The notes beneath the pieces are model-generated. The model ran no database searches and had not been told where the DNA came from. It saw only the letters and a program-made list of their open reading frames with translations. DNA of 64,000 bases from positions 38,188,462 through 38,252,461 of the forward strand of contig CM055271.1 in assembly GCA_029237695.1 (NCBI GenBank), given 5' to 3'. Below are positions 55,791-64,000 of this stretch, one piece after another (position 1 is the stretch's first letter; the number at the start of each line of letters is the position of its first letter). This DNA is from Conchocele bisecta (Eukaryota; Mollusca; Bivalvia; Lucinida; Thyasiridae). The position numbers and the translations under genes are program-made.

Positions 55791-56179
55791 TTTTTTTTCT
55801 CATAATATTCAGAAATGCGTAATATTACTAACCTATCTCTGTGTTTCATGAAATATATTTAAAGAAACTGTGATATTTTCTATAAATGACGTCGATATAC
55901 ATGTATATCCACAAAACGAGAAACAAAATCCAATTAAATTATGAAAAAATTGTGATTGTTTACGAGATACGATTCGATATGCCTAGCTAGAGTTTAATCA
56001 AATCCGTAAGCCGCGGGTTCAAACAGTTCCCGAGTGCCACAGCAAACGTTGGCTTTGGGGATCAAACAGTTCCCTCGTGCCGCGGCAAACGTTTACCCAC
56101 GAGTGGACATGGTCGAATGTACTTTAGCATACGTTCCATTCGTTAACTGACGTAACGTAAATAAGTCCGCGTTCACAGA
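55791..56179. other. No gene; repeat pieces
   Basis: CCGCGGGTTCAAACAGTTCC and GTGCCACAGCAAACGTT at 56012-56050 are single arms of the 33369 hairpin. A TGATATTTTCTATAAATGAC piece of family L is at 55870. Confidence 0.45.
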
Positions 56180-56350
56180 AAGCCATGTTGTATTTGCCCA
56201 TTCGTTACCTGATAAATATAACACAATGCACACGTATTTTGATATTAAAGTTATTAGGCTCGGCTCGGAAACGCGTAGGAATTCCTACGCGTTTCCTAGT
56301 TTTGCCTGATAAGCGTGATATCAAAAGTCACTAATCTGCTATTCTCTAAA
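56180..56350. repeat. Hairpin related to 40515
   Basis: GGCTCGGCTCGGAAACGCG, with the perfect core GCGTAGGAATTCCTACGC. Outer parts are less regular. Confidence 0.75.
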
Positions 56351-56685
56351 CATCGGTTCTAAGAATGTTCTTTGTACGTAGTTTACATGTACGTCGTTCC
56401 GTGTGTTTCCTACAACGAATTCAGGTTAATGTGTTTTGGTTGATATCGGAAACATGTAGGAAGTCAGGTCGTTTCTGAGACAAGCCTGACAAACGTGATA
56501 TCAGATTATTGAGTAATGTATCGTTTTTTTTCAATCTTCCTAGTTTTGAATAAATCCTGTGGTGCTGGCAAATGTAAAAATAAACTCGGTAGGGAGGGTC
56601 GGCTTTTTTACTACTAGACAGCTGTATGTGCCAATATGATGGAATATGTTCACTATTTGCTACTTATTGTTGTTATTCTTGCAGG

Positions 56686-56823
56686 CACACGGAAGACAAG
56701 CGCCTAAAGTACGCAAATGACGCTTTAAGCACACGAAGGATCCGTTCTAGAACGTCTAGGGACAGCGGCATATGTATATATAGGGTCGGGTTGCCCGCAC
56801 CACAATACTTTTTTGACACCTAA
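56686..56823 (+). CDS. Possible plus-strand terminal exon
   Basis: A strong acceptor-like tract (TTATTGTTGTTATTCTTGCAG, with its pyrimidines) ends at 56685. An open frame HTEDKRLKYANDALSTRRIR.. then runs to TAA at 56821. It is basic, has no known domain, and no upstream exon or poly(A) signal was identified. It may be chance. Confidence 0.25.
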   Translation, partial: HTEDKRLKYANDALSTRRIRSRTSRDSGICIYRVGLPAPQYFFDT

Positions 56824-56869
56824 TCATTCTGAAACTCGTGAATCCGGGATATTATCGTGTTGGTTGTTC

Positions 56870-57092
56870 TCTACACTACCGCCTGCTCTAATCTTGCCAA
56901 TATGTGTGGATTTCTTTATTACAAAAATAAAAATACTTGAATATTGCGATTGGAATCAAGCAGCTTGATTGGCTGAGCCTGATCTGTCCTACAGCTCAGG
57001 CTCAGGCAATTAAATTGCTTGATTGCGAGTTGGCATTGCCGACTGATGTTCAAAAACGTTAATAATCTGGGCAAGATTAACGCAGGCGGTAT
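56870..57092. mobile_element. Family G MITE, full copy
   Basis: CACTACCGCCTGCTCTAATC and GGCAAGATTAACGCAGGCGG ends. Inner hairpin AGCAGCTTGATTGGCTGAGC / GCTCAGGCAATTAAATTGCT. Confidence 0.8.
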
Positions 57093-57493
57093 TTTACATT
57101 CATCTTCGCTTATTTTGCACATTTAATAGCGTTAATGCATCAATAGGATTGTATGCCGGGAAGACGGTCAATGAAACAGCTCCAAAATGCCATGAATAGC
57201 CTGCTGTCAGATATAAGTGGTATTTAACCTTTTCAACACTACTGTCTGTTGCACGAAACCAGCCCAAATTGTACAGCCGTATAAACAATATATAAACATG
57301 TAACTGGCGGCCCCTCTGATAACAATTCAATATTGGACCAAATTCCACCTCGAGGTGAATATCACATTTCGAATATCATTCTCGGACTCGTCTCAGCTCG
57401 GGACTGATATTCAGTATATCATGCATATCCACAAACATGTGACCCGATATTGGACAATCTCATTGGTTGAAATTGTCAATCATATAATTATAC

Positions 57494-57632
57494 CGTTTAT
57501 AGCGACGACACTTGTCTTTACATTTGCCGAAGGAGGCGATGTTGAATGTGTTTCCCTTGGCCCGAATCTCTGTGTTATGTAGCTGAATCTGTTCTATCTT
57601 GCCACCCTCACAAACTGCAACAATAGGACCAG
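57494..57632 (-). CDS. Exon of sushi-domain gene, PAN/apple-like start
   Basis: On the minus strand, TTATTTTATAG|CTGGTCC is the acceptor (first base 57632) and AAACG|GTATAA the donor (last base 57494). It enters in phase 1, which matches the phase 1 end of the sushi exon at 59200. It leaves in phase 2. The product reads GPIVAVCEGGKIEQIQLHNT.. and ends ..FGKCKDKCRRYK. The C..C pattern after a hydrophobic strand recalls the start of PAN/apple modules, which bind proteins or sugars outside the cell. That reading is tentative. The downstream exon was not found. Confidence 0.5.
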
Positions 57633-57654
57633 CTATAAAATAATATACACTTAT

Positions 57655-57782
57655 TGTATTTTGAGTTGGTGTACATGAGATTTACGGACCTGAGAAAAGT
57701 GATGTTCGCCGACGCCGAAGGCGGAAGTGAACATCACTTTTCGGAGGTCACTAAATCTCATGCACACCGACTCAAAAGACTA
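57655..57782. repeat. Hairpin in intron
   Basis: TTTTGAGTTGGTGTACATGA, GAAAAGTGATGTTC and their inverses surround GCCGACGCCGAAGGCGG. Confidence 0.85.
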
Positions 57783-58310
57783 TAATTGTTTTGTTACATG
57801 AGCCTTACCACGAATATTCAGAAATTCAGGAATAGTCACTAACAGTATAAACACAATAACAATTACATGTGCCAGCTTTACGTATGCGCTCTAAGGAGGT
57901 TGAACAATATGTTGTTTACACGAATAAACACATATCTGACCGGTGTCGCCGTCAGAGAGTGCATATTCATGTAAACAAACCATTCAAAGGTCTACATTAA
58001 TCATTAAATGTTGCAATACTTGCAAAGCTATATTTAGGACCAGAGGTTCCGCCAAGTGTTGACGTAATTTCATGTGACGCGCAGCATGTCACCCCGTGTA
58101 CATGATTTGCTGTAAAACTGCCAACACGTAATAGTGTCTGGATTTGCAAGCGTGTACATGTAGGGCGGCGCTCCGTTCAAACGTAACATGAGCACGCGGA
58201 GGGGCGTGACAAACAATAAGTTAGTTATATTTCGCTTACGCTAGCCACTAGCCACGAAATTAATGTATTACAATTTACATATGTGAACTATAATTATTAC
58301 GTATTACACA
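57783..58310. other. Intronic, no feature
   Basis: Lies between the 57494 and 59200 exons of the minus-strand gene. A weak inverted pair is seen at 57910-57975 (GTTTACACGAATAAACAC / CATGTAAACAAAC). Confidence 0.4.
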
Positions 58311-58860
58311 ACCATGTGCGTTAATATTTCTCATAGTGTCAAAGTTCCCGAACATTTACTGGCCATGCCAACAAGTAATCAAGCAATTTGACTGTCTGAG
58401 CCTGAGCTGTAACACAGCACATATTTTGCTGCCAACCCTCCACAATGTGTTTTATCTGGCCAAATTTCGTCAAATCTATACGATCTCAACATGGGGGCTT
58501 AATCATTTTGAAATTTGTCGACCGATGTTCAAAATGTCATATTTGTTTTTAGTTACATCATTTCCAAGCTATGTTGCCAGAGTTAGGAGCGACTTTCCAA
58601 ACTTTCTCGTTTTTCGTTTTTCGTCCATCTGACCACCACCGCCCAGCTCATGTTTGCCCTATGTTAAATTTCCATAGAAAATTGTTTGATTTTTTTCGCG
58701 ATAAAATTAATATTAGATTGAATTCCAATATTCGATGGATTTTCAGCAAGTAAAAATATTTGGGGACTTTTATACGATTGATGAGAAATGTACTTACATG
58801 TGCATTTATCGTGTTTAATAGCCGAAAAAAACAAACCGTAACAAACAAGTGGTATACACT
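58311..58860. mobile_element. Family G fragment and eroded family J
   Basis: 58313-58425 has the G left part (CAATTTGACTGTCTGAGCCT). 58430-58855 has J interior words (GTTACATCATTTCCAAGCTA, CCCTATGTTAAATTTCCATA, GTGTTTAATAGCC). Confidence 0.55.
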
Positions 58861-58924
58861 GCCAGGTGTCATTTTCCGGGCTGGTGAATTGCAATAAATT
58901 AGAAAAGTTGAAATTTAATTGTTT

Positions 58925-59138
58925 AACCCTTACTACGCTGAATTAATTTTGTCGTCTGGTGGAAATGTTTTATTTTCAATATTTATCGATAAAAAACTGT
59001 TCTGGCAGCGCATGAGAATCGTCTCCACTGGAGACGATTCTCATGTGCTGTCAAAACAGGTTTTTTTGTTAAGAATTTAGGCAAAAATTAAAAACAGCAG
59101 ACGACAATTTTTGTCTCCCGCGTAGTGAGGGCTAAAAC
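58925..59138. mobile_element. Family H hairpin MITE
   Basis: CCCTTACTACGCTGAATTAA and TTGTCGTCTGGTGG at the left; CAGCAGACGACAATTTTTGT and GTAGTGAGGGCTAA at the right. The centre is GAATCGTCTCCACTGGAGAC. Confidence 0.85.
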
Positions 59139-59199
59139 TAGACATTTCCATGAGAAACACTTCCTGTATTCACACGAGTTCCTTCACTACCCAACTTAC

Positions 59200-59379
59200 A
59201 TTTCCGACAGGTGGCAGCTCCGGACCACGTGCCGTTTCCTTGGCAACTGATTTCGTGTTGACCAATGAACTCCATCTTTCCCCGACACTTATTCACGATC
59301 ACGTTGTCTCCGTACATGTACTTTTGTTTCTCCGGGTAATACGAGACTCGGGTCACGGGGGGTGTAGTCGGGCACGTGA
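59200..59379 (-). CDS. Sushi (CCP/SCR) domain exon
   Basis: A complete complement-control module in one 180-bp, phase 1-1 exon. The acceptor TTTATTTCAG precedes 59379 and the donor AAAT|GTAAGT follows 59200. The module has four cysteines (TCPTTPP, VNKC, EISC, AATC) and the invariant Trp in GNGTWSG. It also has the YMYGDNVIV strand before Cys2. Sushi modules are about 60-residue extracellular binding units; symmetric phase 1 exons are their usual arrangement. The protein is therefore probably secreted or a membrane receptor ectodomain. Gene identity cannot be told from one module. An Arg-Lys and a possible next module follow. Confidence 0.85.
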
Positions 59380-59472
59380 CTGAAATAAACCATATAAGTC
59401 AGTTTGTAAGAGTAGTGTAGTATCTTCAATATTACTTGAAGGATTGCTGTAATATTTGAACAGTTCATTCAC

Positions 59473-59540
59473 CTGACCATGTGTGATTTCCTTGCACCAC
59501 CAATGACATGCCATTGACCATTGTGACCTTCGCAATGGTG
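59473..59540 (-). CDS. Possible partial sushi exon lacking Cys3
   Basis: On the minus strand between TGTTTCAG and a donor TCAG|GTGAAT. It reads TIAKVTMVNGMSLVVQGNHTWS, ending in phase 1 as the next exon requires. The GNHTWS block matches the sushi end motif, but the cysteine expected before it reads Val (GTG). It may be a decayed or skipped exon. An ATG at 59560 would also open this frame. Confidence 0.35.
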
Positions 59541-59709
59541 CTGAAACACTTACTAGTCATTTTCTCATGTCAAACAATCTGTAAGACTTCTTTCGAATGA
59601 ATTGGAAAATTTATGTAAATAGAACGTTTTCTTTTGTATACACAATCTCAGGTTAGATTACAGTATGCCATTGGGGCATACAGGGACGGCGGAAGTGGGG
59701 AGAGGCCTG

Positions 59710-60003
59710 TAGCCTATTTCATCAACATTGCAAAGTATACTTTAGTAGCAAAGTATACTTTGAGGGAGACATTTTCAATTTTATGATAAATTTATTAATT
59801 TTTATTATAATGAATTAATTTAACCAATTTGGCTGTGATAATGTAATAAATTCAGTATAATAATTCTGCATACTTTTAATCATGAAATATATGCATTTGT
59901 TAGTTCCATATGAAATAATGCATTTCAGGAAAAAATAATGATTACTCCCTCAAAGTATACTTTGCTAGTAAAGTATACTTTGCAATGTTGATGAAATAGG
60001 CTA
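59710..60003. mobile_element. Family A MITE with CTG target duplication
   Basis: CTG at 59707-59709 and 60004-60006. Part of the central palindrome's left arm is deleted near 59815. It lies in an intron of the sushi gene. Confidence 0.85.
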
Positions 60004-60612
60004 CTGATCCTGATTGATCAAGTGTTGATAGGTTGATGAAATAGGCTACTGGTCCTGATTGATCAAGTGTTGATAGATTGATGAAATAGGCTACTGGTCC
60101 TGATTGATCAAGTGTTGATAGGTTGATTAAATAGGCTACTGGTCCTGATTGATCAAGTGTTGATAGGTTGATGAAAATGGCTGCTGGTCCTGATTGATCA
60201 GTGTTGATAGGTTATGAAATAGGCTGGTCCTGATTGATCAAGTGATGGTTGATGAAATAGGCTACTGGTCTGATTGATCAATGTGTTTGGTTGATGAAAT
60301 AGGCTACTGGTCCTGATTGATCAAGTGTTGATAGGTTGATGAAATAGGCTGCTGGTCCTGATTGATCAAGTGTTGATAGGTTGATGAAATAGGCTACTGG
60401 TCCTGATTGATCAAGTGTTGATAGGTTGAGAAATAGGCTACTGGTCCTGATTGATCAGAGTTGATAGGTTGATGAAATAGCTACTGGTCCTTGATTGATC
60501 AGTGTTGATAGTGATGAATAAAGGCTACTGGTCCTGATTGATTAAGTGTTGAGGTTGTGTGGAGGTGATTGATTAAGTGTTGATAGGTTGATGAAATAGG
60601 CTACTGGTCCTC
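60004..60612 (+). repeat. 45-bp minisatellite containing the family A end
   Basis: Unit CTACTGGTCCTGATTGATCA.. with AGTGTTGATAGG and TTGATGAAATAGG repeats about 13 times, period 45, with small deletions in the middle units. The TTGATGAAATAGGCTACTG part is the right end of the adjacent MITE plus its CTG duplication. Confidence 0.9.
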
Positions 60613-60985
60613 CCAATGATTACGTAATAAAGCACATATTCTCATCCTGAGAATGCACGAAATGGCGTTTCACGCCTCTTAGATTAAATGTTGTTTCAGG
60701 TGAGCATGCCCCCACTAGCAACATCGGGCCCTCAGGGCCCTCAAGATTTGGCCCTCGGCGAGACGGTTCAAATGAGTGGTCACAACATATACATACTTCC
60801 GTTAAGAGAATTGTTGTTATTTTTCGTATTAAAGACTGTGTAGCCTCAGCAAGTAATGGGTCAACATAGTAGGTCATGTTTTATTCATGTCTATGTCAAG
60901 GTCACATAATTAGCAAATTCTGAGGTCAGGGTTCACCTAGGGGTATTCCATAAGCCCATGCTTACTAGCAAATCTAGTCTGCTTT
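60613..60985. other. Mostly unique, one hairpin arm
   Basis: 60749-60790 (CTCGGCGAGACGGTTCAAAT..GTCACAACATATA) is half of the hairpin found inside the composite D elements. GGGCCCTCAGGGCCC at 60727-60741 is a short palindrome. Confidence 0.5.
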
Positions 60986-60989
60986 AGTC

Positions 60990-61225
60990 GTGCAATATGA
61001 AATTATAAATGTATGCGGCTGTGACTGACAAAATGTGCCTTATGAGATTTGTGACCAGTGTAGCTCCTGGTCAAATAGCACACTCCCCTATCGTGGTAAC
61101 CATCTGTATTGCGTGTTACAAGCTGATGATCAGTCCATATCCTGTGCGAATGCACAGGTTGATCTCGATCTACACTGATTGCAAAAGACATAAGCCACGT
61201 TTCTTCCGTCACAGTCACGTATAGA
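60990..61225. mobile_element. Family E copy
   Basis: GGCTGTGACTGACAAAATGT at the left, ACATAAGCCACGTTTCTTCC at the right. The inner hairpin is eroded. Confidence 0.65.
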
Positions 61226-61800
61226 ATATACCTCTTGCGTTGCTTTGTGTGTGTTTCAATGGGAAACGAAAGTACGTATATAATAATATATGTATATCGC
61301 ATGTATTGATATATAGAAAACGAAGCTTGTCGAGTTTGCAAATCCGAAAAAATTATAAACACGAGTGGGAAATATTTTATATTTTCTAAACACTATTGGT
61401 ATCATAGTGTTTTATTTATATCATATTTAAAACCATTTGTATACTGGATTATTTTCTCGGCCTGATTGGTGCCAGCAGATCGCAGACGTAAACACATGTA
61501 CATGTAACGTCATGACGTCATACCATTCTTAATTGAAGTTGCAATGTTTTAAACCTTGATAAACGTGACTTATTCCGCTTTACATCTGATATGCGAGTTT
61601 TGGTTTACTAAATTATAAATATGCGTTGATAACTAAATTTAAAGAGTTTCAAAGCACAGTTCAGCCTTAACTAATCAAGCTGATTGATTTCAAGCACAAT
61701 ATTTACGTATTTTGAAATAAAGATATCCACAAACTTTGTCAAGATTAGCACAGGAGTTAATGTATATCCAGTTTTCATAGATGATATTCCACGTATTTAC
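61226..61800. other. Intronic, no feature
   Basis: Unique AT-rich sequence apart from a family G echo (CAAGCTGATTGATTTCAAGC) at 61676. Confidence 0.4.
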
Positions 61801-61927
61801 CTTCTCGACAGACGGGGAAATCTCCGTATCTTGGCCTCCCGTCTGTATGACCGGTGTCTACTATTCCACTGTCGTCTTCAATAACCCCGCCTCCTGCTTT
61901 CAAATTGTCCGAATCGCCGTCTTCCAT
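61801..61927 (-). CDS. Upstream exon of the sushi gene
   Basis: The minus-strand frame from ATG at 61927 (or from an acceptor GGAAG| at 61921) reads MEDGDSDNLKAGGG.. and ends RYGDFPVCREG. The donor is CGAGAAG|GTAAAT at 61801. It ends in phase 1, so it can join the exon at 59379 to give VCREVTCPTTPP, the usual inter-module spacing between sushi domains. The acidic Gly/Asp-rich start is not a signal peptide, so an upstream exon is likely outside the window or among the repeats. Confidence 0.5.
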
Positions 61928-62229
61928 ATGAAATATATATAGTGGGTATGTATGTCTCCAGATAAGAAATTAGTAAATAATGGAGTATTGTCTTTCCATC
62001 ATTTCTGAAACAATTGGGTATTTTAAAATTTGTATAGGGTAAAATAAAATCACACTACTATTTACACAGCAACAGACAGCAATTATTGAATAGTTTGCTT
62101 TGAAATGAAAACTCATGAAGATTGTGTTTCTGCGAGAAATTACAGATACAGTACCCCGGGATATAACATACTAGCATCTGCCGATGACGATATACTAATA
62201 GCTGTAGCCGTCTAGGCATACATATGAGT
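61928..62229. other. No gene seen
   Basis: Unique AT-rich flank of the exon at 61801-61927. Confidence 0.35.
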
Positions 62230-62728
62230 ATTAAACAACATACTGCAGATGGTGTATGCCATAGACAGTCTTTGCTTGCATCAACCGGTCAATTGGTGTA
62301 CTAATATACTTCACATGCATGTTAAAGGTACATGTCCACTCAGTAGGCATAAGATGTTTTAATAAGTGTATAAATGTGTCACTATTCCACCAGTTCTAAA
62401 AATTACGAGTGCCCGCAATACAGATATAATCATTTAGTAATATTTATTTTACTGATAGTGACTCGCGGTGTTACCAGCCTAATTTCATATGCAAATGAGG
62501 CATGATAAATTTTAATTATTTATACTAATTATATGTGTCATCGGAAAATATAATATTTTTGACAGATTATAAAGTATGATCATTGTACATCAACAATTAA
62601 ATGCAGAGAATAAATAATACTGTCCGTTAACATTTTAAGGAAACGCGGTTATCGCCCCTGCCAATCAATACGTGGGGTAATGATGAATGAATGTTTATTT
62701 TGCCAGATAATGTCTGAGATGATATATC
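62230..62728. mobile_element. Family K element
   Basis: GGTGTATGCCATAGACAGTC, TGTTAAAGGTACATGTCCAC, GACTCGCGGTGTTACCAGC, GTTATCGCCCCTGCC. The right end is broken by the family D copy at 62729 and resumes at about 62993 (GTGGGCATGTACCTTTAAAC). Confidence 0.75.
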
Positions 62729-62992
62729 TAATTTATCCCGTCAACACAGTACGTATGTGCCGTGAAACACGGTGCAGTGAAACATTTTTGATATCCAGTC
62801 AATACAATTTTTGCATTTTACAGCCATTTCTGGGTGTTGACGGGATAAATAGAATAGTAGGTTAGTGCCGTGAATGGGAAAAAATATCTGGCGCGGCACG
62901 GAAACGGCAGAGCCTCGCCCATCCCGTTTCCTGAGCCTTGCCAGATATTTTTTCCCATTCACGGCACTAACCTACTATTCTCTATATATATA
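62729..62992 (-). mobile_element. Family D MITE nested in family K
   Basis: TTATCCCGTCAACACAGTAC to CACTAACCTACTATTCTCTA. Family K sequence is present on both sides. Confidence 0.85.
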
Positions 62993-63106
62993 ACAGTTTG
63001 TGCATACAGAGTGGGCATGTACCTTTAAACTCCGACTAGATCTAAGTCTGTCAAATGCGGATAAGGGACATTGACGAAATACCGAAGATTTGCAACGACC
63101 CTTTAT

Positions 63107-63551
63107 CAAGGTGTATGATCAGGTGGTTACAGCAACAACAACAACAAGTACTGAAACTTCCAGCAGCCCTCCGATTCAAAGGACGTATTCTTTTATTTTG
63201 TCCTTATTTCGATGAAATATGGCGCATCAAACTCATCTTGTTAAAAGTTGCATTTGGTGGTCTCGGTACTTTGGCCCAAAACATCTGTCGTTTTTGCGAA
63301 GAATCGATTTCCGTGTCTATAGACACGGAAATCGATACTTCGCAGAAAGGACACAAGTATGTATCGAACTTCCGGGAGCACACAATGCAGCTCATAAGCA
63401 ACTCAGCTGACTCGCATTGGCTGCGCCATATTTCATAAAAAGCCATTGCCTATTAAGCAACATATCAAATAATACTTACTTTGGAGTGGGCGCGCTTTCA
63501 ACACTTTCATCCATTGTTGTTGTTGTTGTAACCACGTGATCATGCACTTTG
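63107..63551. mobile_element. Family B MITE with 5-bp target duplication
   Basis: 445 bp, ends CAAGGTG and CACTTTG, flanked by TTTAT at 63102-63106 and 63552-63556. The inner palindrome TTTCCGTGTCTATAGACACG is perfect. Confidence 0.9.
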
Positions 63552-63592
63552 TTTATACAAACGCTCAGATCAGATTACATAGAGATAATTAT

Positions 63593-63768
63593 GAGACAAG
63601 ACACTTTGTACGTCGGAATATGTGCTATTTATGATGAAAACTTATTTAAAGAAACCGTGATAGTTTTTATAACTAACATCAAAAGCTGACGAAATTGTCA
63701 TAGCAATGCGGAGTTCTCTTCAAAAATCTCGTCAACTTTTGACAAAATCGCATGGCTTATCTCATACA
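63593..63768. mobile_element. Family L MITE, shortened
   Basis: GAGACAAGACACTTTGTACG at the left, AAAATCGCATGGCTTATCTC at the right. Confidence 0.7.
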
Positions 63769-63788
63769 ATATAACTGCTGGCTACCTG

Positions 63789-64000
63789 TAGCCTATTTCA
63801 TCAACATTGCAAAGTATACTTTACTAGCAAAGTATACTTTGAGGGAGTAATAATTTATTTTTCCTGAAATGCATTATTTCATATAGAACTAACAAATGCA
63901 TATATTTCATGATTAAAAGTATACAGAATTATTATACTGAATGTATTACATTATCACAGCCAAATTGGCTGTGATAATGTAATACATTCAGTATAATAAA
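63789..64000. mobile_element. Family A MITE, cut by window end
   Basis: Starts TAGCCTATTTCATCAAC after CTG at 63786-63788 and includes the central TTGGCTGTGATAATGTAATA palindrome. The right arm lies beyond the window. Confidence 0.85.

Noticed and set aside
57355..57582. Plus-strand open frame of 75 residues with a hydrophobic stretch
   Set aside because: It is antisense to the exon at 57494-57632, which has splice sites in matching phase on the minus strand.
59150..59383. Plus-strand open frame of 77 residues
   Set aside because: Antisense shadow of the sushi exon.

Overview
The window looks like nuclear DNA of an animal, most likely a bivalve mollusc. It is AT-rich and gene-poor. It has intron-split exons with GT..AG borders, very many short palindromic transposons, and abundant ACATGTACATGT motifs; several repeats resemble ones I associate with clam and mussel genomes. 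The taxon is inferred from repeat character, not from a marker gene. No operon, rRNA, intact tRNA or CRISPR array was seen.

Coding content is small. (1) 13357-18747 is a 5.4-kb mobile element with inverted ends. It carries one large decayed plus-strand gene (about 14247-17930) of an invertebrate protein family that I recognise but cannot assign to a named transposon superfamily. The protein has FEN1/PIN-nuclease-like acidic motifs and a C-terminal cysteine-rich CXC-type motif. (2) A minus-strand gene spreads over 61.9-57.5 kb, with one clear complement-control (sushi) exon at 59200-59379 and phase-compatible exons at 61801-61927 and 57494-57632. (3) A minus-strand first coding exon of an unrecognised protein lies at 25828-26030 and ends at a perfect splice donor. 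(4) A LINE reverse-transcriptase relic (6146-8225, minus) is split by a foldback element.

Most of the rest is short non-autonomous elements. Family letters used below: A, palindrome ending TAGCCTATTTCATCAAC with 3-bp CTG/CAG target duplications; B, ends CAAGGTG with 5-bp duplications; C, ends GTTTCACTAAACTTCG; D, double hairpin AGTAGGTTAGTGCCGTG plus TTATCCCGTCAACA; E, CAGATCAGACTGTGC repeats; F, CTCTCTAAACCGGACA hairpins; G, GCCTGCGTTAATCTTGCC ends; H, TTGTCGTCTGCTGTT hairpins; J, TACTGTCTGTTYCA ends; K, AAGGTACATGCCCACTC ends; L, GAGACACGCCATGTGATT ends; M and N, foldbacks built of 21-bp repeats; P, TACAGTAGCGCTTTTCTGC ends; S, a SINE-like repeat. Many are nested. The nested cases supply paralogous empty sites that prove target duplications, a reused insertion site in family S, and a minisatellite that grew out of a family A end.

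Layout: 1-6 kb repeats; 6-8.2 kb LINE; 8.2-13.3 kb families C, D, B, E; 13.4-18.7 kb autonomous element; 18.8-23 kb nested K/J/A, N and B; 23-25.8 kb 30-bp repeats with a 1.2-kb element carrying a 168-bp array; 25.8-26.3 kb gene 5' end; 27-57 kb mostly palindromes, microsatellite and SINE-like copies; 57-62 kb sushi gene with a minisatellite in an intron; 62-64 kb repeats.
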